Positions 49,117 to 59,095 of a DNA stretch of 64,000 bases are shown one piece after another. A program made the translations under genes and the position numbers. Within the stretch, counting starts at the first letter, position 1. Every line of letters begins with the position of its first letter. The notes below the pieces were generated by a model. It did no database searches. It saw nothing but the letters and a program-made list of their open reading frames with translations, and had not been told where the DNA came from. Origin of the DNA: Neurospora tetraspora (lineage: Eukaryota > Ascomycota > Sordariomycetes > Sordariales > Sordariaceae); NCBI RefSeq assembly GCF_033439725.1, contig NW_026944386.1, positions 2,480,001 through 2,544,000 of the forward strand, in the 5' to 3' direction.

Positions 49117-49161
49117 GTGACTGGGGGTGTGGTACGTATCGTTTTCCAAGTCGGATACGCA
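49117..49161 (+). repeat. Right copy of inverted repeat flanking the A+T island
   Basis: This is the partner of 44441-44485. The inner side of this copy is A+T-rich while the outer side has normal composition, so the RIP boundary falls at the repeat. Confidence 0.75.
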
Positions 49162-51350
49162 AAGCCCACCGTCGGCTCTTTCCCCAGGTTTCTCCGCATT
49201 TGGTTTTTGATGACAGTGGTGTGGTGGTTTGCGGTCTTGTCATTGAGGTGGCAGCTACATATGTACCACAATGAGGCCGAAGGGGACGCCGTCGATGCAT
49301 ACAATGCTCTTCCAAGTAAAATCCTCTTTGGGCTTCGGATGATGGTGGACTGCAGGGCTGTCAACTAAGGGAAGGTCAACAACAAGAACATTGCCATCCC
49401 TTTAGGAGAACATATGCGCGAGGCAGGGTTGCGGCACGCATACAACAGATATAAGGGTCAAAATAGTCAACAACGGGATCAAGTGTTGCATGCGGGAAGC
49501 GGCTACAAAAGCTCATGCTACTTCCCCGCCATGTCACCGTGTAGCGCGGTTCCTGTTCTAGGCGGGTTGTAGCCAAGATATGACTACCTTTACCTTTGAG
49601 ATTAGCTTGTGAAACCATGGACTCCTTTTCTGAAAAGGTGTACAGCAACATCTCCGTTTCTGATGGTTAGCAGCAGCAAAGAGGAAACACGGAAAGGGTC
49701 CCTTCTGTTTATATAACGAACCACGATCGAACGTCGGTGGTGAGATAACATGCGCTTGTCCCTGTTTCAGGCAAGCGGTGCTGCATCAGTGACGGTATGA
49801 CGTTGGCTGGGATTGAGACTTTGAGGCCGATCCCTTTTACCGACGGTTTGACATTGCTCTGGCACTGGAGATGTCCAGAGCGAATTGATAGCGATTGCTG
49901 TATTCGCACTGAAATGGGCGATTGGCAATTGTGAACGTGAAATGAGAAGCCCTTTGAAGCCATTGGGAGTATGCTCCACAAGAAGCAGCCAGCAGATCGG
50001 TCACATCGGTCACATTCTGGAAAAAAAAAAACAGCATCTTGAAGTAACCCCGCGCCAATTGCATTACATACGAGAGCTTCACCTCAAATTTCGGGCAACA
50101 GCCAACTGAGTTCTTGTCAGAACTGTCTGGGCTCTGAAGGAAGGAAAGAAGGCAGCACGAGAATCATCCGTCATTATAGTGGAGTTCCTCATCGTTATCG
50201 TGACTTTGTTTCCACTGAGCCTCAGCCGAGAAATGGTCCAACGGGAAAGCACGATCGGCCGAGGACTACCGGACCCGGACCCAGCAAGCGGTCACGATGC
50301 GTGGAAGTACCCGTAGCTCCATTTCCCGTAGCATCGTGACTCCGACTCCCGGTCTTGAATTCCGTCTCTGCAACAACTCCAACTTTCCGCTTCCTCCAGT
50401 CCTGTTCTCTCTCCAATTGCACTCACACCACCAGCTATTGCACACCTCTGCACACTCCGAGTCCCGCCATACTTGTAACCGTCACAAGCCACCACCAGTT
50501 CCAACACCAATCGAGCAGTGACGGAACAGTGCATTGCTAACACACACAACGCTGCATTCATCGTCGAACCCCGCAACCAACTCGGGCAAGCCTCACTGCA
50601 TTGCACCCAGAGACTGTCACAGTCCAAGCCTACCCAGTCACCTCGAGCTCCAATCTCTCCAGCTTCTTGTGTCCCGGTCACACAACGTCAACTACCTACC
50701 CTTCAACTTCCCACTCGACGGGAAGTACCTTACGATAAGCAAACCGGCATCGCCTGCCGTCTGTCGCCTGTCGCCGTCCATCGGTCAATTGTCACCCGAC
50801 TAGGGAATAGGAACACCCTCGGCACCAACCAATCCCTATTTCCCTTCCCCTCTTCGTCGATCAGGCCCCTGGCCCTTGAATCCGGCCTTAAACTTGTACA
50901 TTCGCCTTTCTCCCGACCCGTTCCACCATCAGAAAAAGCTCGATCATCGCACGGAGCCACCCATTGAGAGCTATACAGGGAGAAACACCGTTTTCTCACC
51001 AGACCGAGAAGCACGCGCGGGGTGGGGTGTCTTTGACGGACCTTCGCCAGCCGGCATCAAGGCCTTTTACAACCGTGCCCAGGACTTTGGTCTCGATCGA
51101 CGAGACCACTGTCTAGCCGGACGGGCCTCTCCCGACTTAATCCCCGGCAGAGGGCAGTCCTCCGTTTTGCAAATTACATACGAGATTAGAGCTACGACAA
51201 GGGGCGACTTCGCGCGCCAAGAGACTACCAACAAATATGCGCGCGACAGCGACCCTTCAAGCTACCGATAACGCCCTCCTCGACGACAGCAGTATATCGA
51301 ACAATGGCCCAGCCGCTGGCCACCGTCTCCTTGCACCATCTTTTCCCATC
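49162..51350. other. Region upstream of the mitochondrial carrier gene
   Basis: No gene is supported. A minus-strand frame at 49376-49651 starts with ATG and gives 91 residues without recognisable features. From about 50.3 kb the plus strand is rich in C and T with many short tracts, typical of promoter and 5' leader sequence. An upstream in-frame ATG at 51237 could extend the carrier by 38 residues. Confidence 0.5.
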
Positions 51351-52737
51351 ATGTCTCAACAGAGCAACAGCCAGGAGAACAGCACATCGCTGAAAGGGAA
51401 CTCTAGAGACGGCTCAAACGGGGGCACCGGCACCAGCACGAGCAGCCTCACGAATGCCGGTCCTAGCAGCGATGGGCAGTTTTGGAACAGCACACAACGG
51501 CTGGCAAAAAAGTACCGCACCGAGGTTGCCGCTTCGGCCTCGAGCGTGCTGTCCACCATGTCCACGTTCCCCCTTGATAGCGTCAAGACACGGATGCAGA
51601 CGTACAAATATGCCGGCTTTGTCGACTGTGTAAAGCAGACATATCACACCGAGAAGCTCAGGGGCTTCTTTCGAGGTAGGTTATTGCGCCTTTCCCGGCA
51701 TCTTGCCCGGGGTTAATAGTGCCTATTTCCTGACTTTTGCCATGAATGACTTAGGCGTCACGGCTCCGATGCTCAGCATAACTGCGGTACGGACTGTGTC
51801 GTTTTCCATCTATCAGCGCTCCAAATACGCATATAGTGACTGGGTCAAACGTAACTTTGGCTTTGATGTCATGAAACATGTCGCCTCCCACGGGTCGTTG
51901 CCCAATTTCTGGACTGTTGCCACCTTTGGCGCCGCCGGCGCAACGGCCGGATCGTGCATAACTTTGATAGCTTGTAAGTCTGTGTCAAACAATCGAAGAA
52001 CCTCCTTCAGAGGAGTCCTTGAAAGCGAAAGCTAACGCCGTGCTTCTGCAAATGCTATAGGCCCATTCGAGTTGACTAAGCTCAGCGCGCAAGTCTCAGT
52101 CCTGATGGCGGACAAGAAGAATTGCCTAAAACCGGGAAGCCATGCCATTGCCGCGAGTTACCAAAACAAGGGAACTCTAAAGACAATGGGAAACATTGTG
52201 AAGCACCGAGGGCTAGGAGGTCTCTACACAGGATTCGGCTTGCATTTGAGTGAGTAAACCTCCGCGAGCCTGTAGTTTTGGAAGATACTAACTAGGCCGG
52301 ATGTAATAGCCCGAGATACCCTCGGTACCGCCATGTACTTCATTACTTACGAAAGCAGCAAACAGCTACTTACTACTTTTGGCGGTGATGGCACCCATAA
52401 CAACCCTTTCGCAGTGTTGATCGCCGGTGGCATGTGCGGAATAGTCTCTTGGGCGCTAATCTGTAAGCTGTGGTCCCCGATTATTATTATGTTCAAGCGA
52501 AACTAACAGTAGAACCTTTCTTTAGACCCCGTCGACTCGGCGAAGAGCATTTATCAACGCAACTCGCTCATGTATTCAAAGGGTGAAAAGGTCGAGCCGG
52601 TCAAGATCCGCTTTTTCCAACGAAACATGTATCGCGGTCTTGGTGTATCAATGGCTCGGTCTTGTGCTGTTAACGCTGTCTTCTTCTCGTCGTTCGAATT
52701 CCTGAAGAAGCGCATCAAGGCGATGGAAGACCACTAA
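51351..52737 (+). CDS. Mitochondrial carrier family protein (SLC25 type)
   Basis: Five exons: 51351-51675, 51755-51973, 52061-52249, 52310-52462 and 52526-52737. The introns are 79, 87, 60 and 63 bp, and all junctions are phase 1. The product is 365 residues from the ATG at 51351 (MSQQSNSQENST). The three carrier signatures Px[DE]xx[KR] are PLDSVKTRMQ, PFELTKLSAQ and PVDSAKSIYQ, one per repeat, each followed by a second helix region (GFFRGVTAPMLSITAVRTVSFSIYQ; GGLYTGFGLHLTRDTLGTAMYF; NMYRGLGVSMARSCAVNAVFF, shown in parts). These proteins exchange metabolites across the inner mitochondrial membrane. The substrate cannot be told from what I see. A Ser/Thr/Gly-rich N terminus of about 60 residues precedes the first repeat. 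The last exon ends KRIKAMEDH. Confidence 0.92.
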
Positions 52738-53866
52738 CATCATCGCTACACAACCCAAAAAAGGAACGGCTACCATCGGCGAATGGTATCTGTCGAGTCT
52801 TGTGCAACAACACCCATTAGAGGTGCATGTTGCTGGGCATGGGTCACAACAGTCGATACCCTGAGAAGTTGGGCATTATTTAATGGGACAGTGTATAGGG
52901 GAGAACCTGTCAGGGTAACACATACAAATCATGTCTGCATATGGGCTTTGCGGAACGAAGCTGCATACAGCAGATACGCAAGATGTGTCTTGCGAGGGAT
53001 AGCATCTGGGCCGATCTCCATTGCTAAGGAGGTTCTTATTTCTGGGGTTCATCTCAAAGGGTCTACCTAAGGGGAAGGGGATGGTGGGTGCATATGACAG
53101 TGACAAGCTTGTCTCTGGAACGGCGTTTTTTGTTTTTGTTTTGGTCGAAGCGAAGTGCTCGGGGGTATCTCCCGTCCCACTCAGCAGACTTGGGACGGGT
53201 GTGTTATTGATCGGCTCTGCTCATGAAACAGACGTTAGAGGAAGGATCTTGGAGTATCTCAGCGAGTGCAATGAGAGAGATTAAAGACCAAAAACAATGT
53301 CCTGGCTCTGGCTGAGTTTCACCATTTTGTCTGTCTATTTGTACGATGTCGCAGAGCTAAGAACTTCATGCGATGGTACAGCTACTAAAGAAACTAAGCA
53401 TTGGGCTAGAAATCTCCGGCCTTGGCAGCTTTGGGCTTGTCCAGAGGGTCCGTGCTTGGGCTTGGAATTTGGTACTTCAGCGTGGCAAGGTTAAACCTCA
53501 TCACCTTCACTGTACAAATAGTTGACGCTATAAAGTCCAGCAAAAAGAAAAGTGCAGGGTATAATCCCAATCGTATCTCTGTTCTTGTTAAACCCAAGCA
53601 GAAAGAAAGCCGACATCCATTGGTATGGTTTCTTGTTTTGAACTTGTATCAGTGGCAAGACAACCTAGTAGTGTAGATGGTTAACGCTGCTGTGCGCCTA
53701 TCAAACCCTAACCCTTGTCATTTCACAATTTTTCATTCCCTTTCTTGGTGAACTTACACTCACTTCACCTTCCCGTCCAACCTCACTCCATCCTTTGATT
53801 TTCAGAACAAACTCATCAGCCCTCAGTTGCCGCCGCCACAACACAGCAACGGGCACTTTCCACAAA
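52738..53866. other. Intergenic between carrier gene and rix7
   Basis: The left part is probably the 3' untranslated region of the carrier gene and the right part the rix7 promoter, including a telobox at 53704-53711. No further gene is supported. Confidence 0.6.
53704..53711 (-). promoter_or_regulatory. Telobox (AACCCTAA) upstream of rix7
   Basis: AAACCCTAACCCTT lies about 160 bp before the rix7 ATG. It holds two overlapping CCCTAA units, the reverse of TTAGGG. In yeasts Tbf1-type factors bind ARCCCTAA in promoters of ribosome-related and snoRNA genes. The position before a ribosome-biogenesis gene fits, but the assignment is inference. Confidence 0.4.
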
Positions 53867-56512
53867 ATGCCTGGCCGTGCCAACCTACGGCATGGCATCG
53901 ACCGCGATGTCTACCAGCTCGTCCTGAAACTGGAGATCGAGGAGGAAGACAGGCGAGAGGCCATCATCGAGAAGGAAGGCAAGAGCAGCAAAAACCTGTC
54001 GAGCAGGCGAGGGCTCACGGTATCATCCGTTTACGACTCAATAAAACGGTCAAACTCGAGTCTGGCTCGCCAAAAGAAGAAACTACTGGAGGACTCGATC
54101 GAGCGGGTGCTCGACCTACGACGAGAGGAGGCCAAGAAGGATGCGGTCGAGGATTCAGACGATGCGATTGAGGCGGCGGAGGAGGCCGAAGCGGCCAAGA
54201 GAAGCAAGTCGGCTGAAGCGACGGCTACAGGGTTTTTGAACAAGCAGATTGCGAAGGCGTGGGGCCTGGCTCCGCCCAAGCTGCCTGTGGCGATTGCAGT
54301 GGGTGGTGAGGGCGCGGCGGTTGTGGAAAATGGCGGAGGGGAGGCGGGTGTTGCTGGTGAAGGGGGGGCTGGTTCGGTTCTACAAACGCCCGGGCCTGGA
54401 GCGGTTGCTGCTGCTGCTGGATCATCTGAGAGACAGGCGAATGGCGAGCCTAGGGGGAAGAAGAGGAAGGCCGAGAAGATCTCGAAGGAGAAGGAGGTCG
54501 ACAGGTCGCCTCCCACGGGCATCTCCATCAAAGACATTGCCGGTGTGGATGACACCCTGGACAAGCTTCTGCACGAGGTGTGGTTCCCGCTCTGTGCGGG
54601 TGAAGCCTGCGCCAAGATGGGATACCGTTACGACAACGGCGTGCTCCTCCACGGCCCCTCGGGTTGCGGCAAGACCACGCTTGCTCACGCCGTCGCTGGC
54701 AGTGTTGGCGCCGCCTTCATCCCCGTCTCCGCGCCTTCCATCGTCGGCGGCACCTCGGGCGAGTCAGAGAAGAACATCCGCGATGTCTTCGACGAAGCTA
54801 TCCGTCTCGCCCCGTGCCTCGTCTTTATCGACGAGATTGACGCCATTGCTGGCAAGCGTGAGAGCGCCAATAAGGGCATGGAGGGCCGTATCGTGGCAGA
54901 AATCATGAACGGCATGGACCGCATCAAGCAGCAAACCCCACTCGGCAAGAACGTCGTCGTCCTGGCCGCCACCAACCGTCCCGACTTCCTCGATCCTGCC
55001 ATTCGCCGCCGCTTCAGCGCCGAGATCGACATGGGCATGCCCAATGAGCGCGCCCGCGAACACATCCTCAAGTCCCTCTCCCGCGACCTCAACGTGGCCG
55101 ACGACGTCAACTTTGTCGAGCTCGCCAAGCTGACCCCCGGCTATGTCGGTTCCGATCTGCAATACGTTGTCAAGGCCGCCGTGTCCGAATCCTTCCGCGG
55201 AAGTCTCGACGCCCTCCTCGAAAAGGCGCGCCAACTGCGCGCTGCCGCCGCAGAAGCCGCCACTGCCGCCATCACCTCCGAGTCTCCCGAAGACCACGAA
55301 GAGCAACAAAAGCAGATCCAGAAGGAGCTCGACGACACCCTCACCGGCATCTCCCAAAAACAGCGCGACTGGCTCCTCCTTGAGGACCACCGCCAAGCTT
55401 CGTGGTCCGACAGCTGCATCACCATGGCCCAATTCCGCCTCGCCGTCTCTCGCGTGCAGCCGGCCTCCAAGCGCGAAGGCTTCAGCACCATCCCCGACAC
55501 CACATGGGCGCACGTGGGCGCTATGGACGAAGTCCGCAAGAAGCTCGAGATGAGCATCATCGGCCCCATCAAGCGGCCCGAGCTGTTCACCAAGGTGGGC
55601 ATCAAACCCGCCGCCGGCATTTTACTCTGGGGCCCGCCCGGTTGCGGCAAGACTTTGGTCGCCAAGGCTGTAGCCAACGAGTCCAAAGCCAACTTCATCT
55701 CCATCAAGGGCCCCGAGCTGCTGAACAAGTACGTGGGCGAGTCCGAGAGAGCAGTCCGCCAGCTTTTCGCGCGCGCCAAGTCCTCGGCCCCCTGCATCCT
55801 CTTCTTCGACGAGATGGACGCCCTGGTGCCCAAGCGCGACGACTCGCTCTCCGACGCCAGCGCCCGCGTCGTCAACACCCTGCTTACGGAGCTCGACGGC
55901 GTTGGCGACCGCAGCGGCATTTACGTCATTGGCGCGACGAACAGGCCGGATATTATTGACGAGGCGATCAGAAGACCGGGCAGATTGGGCACGAGCATCT
56001 ACGTTGGGTTGCCGAGTGCGGAGGATCGCGTGGATATTCTCCGCACGCTTTACAGGAACTCGATTGCGAGGGCCAAGGCTTCGCAGGCGGCTGCTGCCCC
56101 TCGTCCTACGCCCACTCCTGCCGCGGGAGCGGGAGACGCGATGGACATCGACGGCGGCTCTGGCTCTGTTCTGCCAGGCCAACAAACGCCCTCGGCCACG
56201 GCGGCCGCCATGGACGAGACCATGCGCGAGGCCGAGAAGCAGTTGGAGCGTGTGGCGCTCGATCTGCGCTGCACCGGTTTCTCGGGTGCCGATCTGGGCA
56301 ACCTGATGCAGGCGGCTGCCCAGGCTTGTCTGGAGAGGGCGTACTTGAGCCAGATGTACCAGTCTGATAAGAAGGGTGTTCAAGTAGAGGAGGAGACTCT
56401 GGTGACGGATATGGTGGCTAACCCGGTCATCACGCCGGAGGACTGGGAGAAGGCGCTGAATGAGGTCAAGCCTAGTGTGAAGGATCCGGAGAAGTATGTG
56501 GATATTGATTAG
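53867..56512 (+). CDS. rix7: Rix7-type AAA ATPase, 60S ribosome biogenesis
   Basis: A single exon encodes 881 residues from the ATG at 53867 (context CACAAAATG; MPGRANLRHGIDRDVYQLV). An upstream ATG in the same frame at 53795 would add 24 residues but looks less natural. The N-terminal region (to about 215) is helical and charged, with basic runs (GKKRKAEK). The first AAA domain has Walker A GPSGCGKTT (about 263) and Walker B LVFIDEID (about 318). The second has GPPGCGKTL (about 588), ILFFDEMD (about 643) and the RRPGRLGTSIYVGLP region. This tandem layout, with a long helical insert between the domains, fits Rix7/NVL, which strips factors from pre-60S particles in the nucleolus. In the first domain the usual RRAGRF is shortened to RRRF (about 382-385). 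The C terminus carries an Ala/Pro/Thr insert before the last helices. Confidence 0.93.
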   Translation: MPGRANLRHGIDRDVYQLVLKLEIEEEDRREAIIEKEGKSSKNLSSRRGLTVSSVYDSIKRSNSSLARQKKKLLEDSIERVLDLRREEAKKDAVEDSDDAIEAAEEAEAAKRSKSAEATATGFLNKQIAKAWGLAPPKLPVAIAVGGEGAAVVENGGGEAGVAGEGGAGSVLQTPGPGAVAAAAGSSERQANGEPRGKKRKAEKISKEKEVDRSPPTGISIKDIAGVDDTLDKLLHEVWFPLCAGEACAKMGYRYDNGVLLHGPSGCGKTTLAHAVAGSVGAAFIPVSAPSIVGGTSGESEKNIRDVFDEAIRLAPCLVFIDEIDAIAGKRESANKGMEGRIVAEIMNGMDRIKQQTPLGKNVVVLAATNRPDFLDPAIRRRFSAEIDMGMPNERAREHILKSLSRDLNVADDVNFVELAKLTPGYVGSDLQYVVKAAVSESFRGSLDALLEKARQLRAAAAEAATAAITSESPEDHEEQQKQIQKELDDTLTGISQKQRDWLLLEDHRQASWSDSCITMAQFRLAVSRVQPASKREGFSTIPDTTWAHVGAMDEVRKKLEMSIIGPIKRPELFTKVGIKPAAGILLWGPPGCGKTLVAKAVANESKANFISIKGPELLNKYVGESERAVRQLFARAKSSAPCILFFDEMDALVPKRDDSLSDASARVVNTLLTELDGVGDRSGIYVIGATNRPDIIDEAIRRPGRLGTSIYVGLPSAEDRVDILRTLYRNSIARAKASQAAAAPRPTPTPAAGAGDAMDIDGGSGSVLPGQQTPSATAAAMDETMREAEKQLERVALDLRCTGFSGADLGNLMQAAAQACLERAYLSQMYQSDKKGVQVEEETLVTDMVANPVITPEDWEKALNEVKPSVKDPEKYVDID

Positions 56513-57161
56513 AAGATGGGATTACAAGTACGTGGCGTTCTACGGTTATAAAAAATGGTTTTAATGTTTGATTATGTTTGATGTATCTTTGTTTGGGTAG
56601 CGGAAACGAGAAAATTGCCAAGTACAAAGTTCGCGAGTCGTTTTGTGTCTCGCAGAGGTAGAAGATAAAGCCGTCAAATCGCAAGAACCATTGAACTTTT
56701 TGGTATATGTACGTTATCGCGTGAGCGGAGATGCTATATAGTCTTTTAAATACAGTCAGACACGACAACCCAACTCCCCATTGCTCATACCATTGCCATC
56801 AAATCTGAAAGACCCCTGCCGTATCCTCCAAGGCCCCAACAGCCGGCCAGTGATCACCTTCGTCCTCAATTTCGAGTGACTAGTTATCAGGCACAAACCA
56901 CATCACCACCAGAAACGCGCTCAGGGAAGAAGGGTAATAAGGGGGAATGGGGTATTTCTTCGTAACTTCATACAGAGGAGGATGAGGATATCATGGTCGT
57001 CGAAAAGAAACAACCAAGGATCGCCGAGCACAAGTCGTCTAGTCTATGGTACAACAACGAAGAGGGATGTGCCAAGCCCGTCTAATGCAAAAATTCTCCC
57101 TTTTTATTAATACAATCCCATAACTCCTCAATAACAACGCCCATCATCAAACAGATTGCAT
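56513..57161. other. Convergent 3' region of rix7 and cytochrome c
   Basis: Both genes end towards this segment. It is moderately A+T-rich with probable polyadenylation regions. No coding region is visible. Confidence 0.6.
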
Positions 57162-58109
57162 TTAAGCAGTAGCCTCCTTCATGAAGCTGTTGGAGGGGAA
57201 GGGATGAGTTAGCGTTGCATGTCCTTGAGTAGTATCTAAAGGGGAGTAGCGCATGACGTACGTGATGATGTCGTTCCTGTCCTTGTCCTTCTTGAGACCA
57301 CCGAAGGCCATCTTGGTACCGGGGATGTACTTCTTGGGGTTCTCGAGGTACTCGAAGAGAGTGTTCTCGTCCCAGGTGATGCCCTTCTGCTTGTTGGCAT
57401 CGGTGTAGGCGTAGCCGTCGACGGAGCCGGTCTTGCGGCCGAAGAGGCCGTGGAGAGCGGGGCCGATCTTGTTGCCGCCGCCAGCCTCAAGGGTGTGGCA
57501 CTGAGCGCAACGGGTCTTGAAGAGGTTGGCACCCTTCTTGGAATCACCTGTGAGCAGACAAGGTTAGAACGGCTGCTGTGTACCGGGCACGATAGCAAAG
57601 CGCGGCTCTGATCATTCTATTGTTGTCTCGGTGGTCTCGATCTTGACTGTTGTCGTCATGATGGGTGGCCAGCAGCGGGAACTTGGTGGCCGGAGGTCTG
57701 GCAGATGGTGTTGAGGGAAATACATCATGGACAAGACATGCTCCGTAGCGTTGAGCCGACGTGGCCAAGCTCCTGTCCGTCGAGTAATCGGGTTTGCGAC
57801 ACAAGGAGAAAATGCCGCGTGACTATGGCGGCCGGAGACAGACGATGTCGGGATCGCGAAACGAGGACATGCTCGAGGTGTCCGGCTCATGGAGGTGCCG
57901 GAGAAGCCACGACCGAGCGGTGCTGGCCTCTCCAACTCATGGGGACGTCGCGAGCACCCAATGGCTCAACCAGTGAAGCTGAAACTGGAGGACGGGTGGA
58001 TGACGTTGACGAAACCGGACCGCCGAGACAACACAAGAAAGAGAGCGCATGCGCATCATGGCGTGGGTGAGGACATGAAAGTGGGAGACATACCAGGAGC
58101 GAAGCCCAT
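57162..58109 (-). CDS. cyc-1: Cytochrome c
   Basis: Three exons on the minus strand: 58109-58094 (16 bases, MGFAP plus one base), 57547-57262 and 57186-57162. The introns are 546 and 75 bp; all phases agree and give 108 codons. The haem-binding motif is CAQCH in [18 protein letters not shown], and the methionine ligand is in [11 protein letters not shown]. The C terminus is ITFMKEATA. It carries electrons between complex III and complex IV in the mitochondrial intermembrane space and is imported without a cleaved presequence. Compared with the N. crassa protein as I remember it, the N terminus reads GFAP rather than GFSA and TLEAGGG rather than TLEEGGG, so the source may be a relative. The first intron is long and splits a tiny first exon. 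CCAAT boxes lie upstream in the shared promoter. Confidence 0.97.
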
Positions 58110-59095
58110 TTTGACTGATTGGTTTATGAGGAAGCGTTAAAACCACAAAGGTGTATAGGGAATACTGGAAGTTGAGATGACTGAGGACAGGAAGGGGGAA
58201 AGGAAGAGGAAGAAAAAGCTCCGGTGAGGCGTAAGAAATAGTAGGAACAAAAAAGTTGCAAACCAAGACTGGAAATGACAGATCCCGGCCACACGGCGCC
58301 AGTCACGTACCGGGAACGTACCTGGGTACCGTCTTGCAGCGTGCAAGCCCACCGACACTCACTGTCTCCAGAAGCTGACACGCTGAGGATCTTGATCCAA
58401 CTTTTTTTCCCTCAATGCACTCATAGCTGGCAACCACTCGCTGGCAACGCCCTCCAGCCAATCCCGTGTGCCATTCGCAATCCCGAGCACCTTCGTTGAC
58501 GATGACCTTGGCCAAGACGTGGACGAGAGCCACAGCCTGAGGCTGGAGAAGGCGGGTCTCACACACCACATTGGCCAATGACGTGCCCAACGTTAGTCAG
58601 AGGCGCTCATCGACGGCCATCGCTCCCGGGTCAGGGACGGGCAAAGTCGGAAATGGCCCCACAGGAGCCACAGTGATTTGCGGACAGACGAATCGTGCCT
58701 GAAAGAACTGCGAAATCGCGATCCGAATTCCAAACCACAATAAAACGGCCCCGCGCTAGCCCCATCAGGTTTATGCGGCACGCTAGCGACAATTTTTTGT
58801 GTCATGTTGGGCGTCATCCGATTGACCGATTGAGCCGCAAAAGGAACCACGTCCGACTTCTGGCACCTTCCGACCCCGACCGCCCGATTTAACGCACCCG
58901 GCCATCCACGTCGCCGCCGGGGAATCCCACCTTCGCGATCCGGCAGCCCGACCCCACACCACACAGCGGTTGTACGGTACCAAAACACAAGCGCATCAAC
59001 ACCAAACACCAATCTTGACTCGAGTAGCTCTATCACTGTAGCTACGTAGCTGGGTGCACATAGAAACCAGAAGGAGAAAACAAATAATACAAGCC
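58110..59095. other. Divergent promoter region between two mitochondrial genes
   Basis: Cytochrome c (-) and the membrane protein at 59096 (+) are transcribed outward from this roughly 1-kb segment. CCAAT boxes occur at 58458-58462 and, as a palindrome, at 58570-58579. No coding region is supported. Confidence 0.6.
58570..58579. promoter_or_regulatory. Palindromic CCAAT box (ATTGGCCAAT)
   Basis: ATTGGCCAAT reads as CCAAT on both strands and lies midway between the two divergent starts. The HAP complex binds CCAAT and controls respiratory genes in fungi. Binding here is inference. Confidence 0.45.

Noticed and set aside
49376-49651. Minus-strand frame of 91 codons next to the A+T island
   Set aside because: It has a proper ATG but no recognisable features and no splice partner, and overlaps no conserved repeat segment.
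54764-55920. Long minus-strand frames over rix7
   Set aside because: They are antisense shadows of the high-GC AAA ATPase exon, with no independent features.
57705-58140. Open frames inside the cytochrome c first intron
   Set aside because: They overlap the intron and the first exon on the opposite strand and have no independent support.
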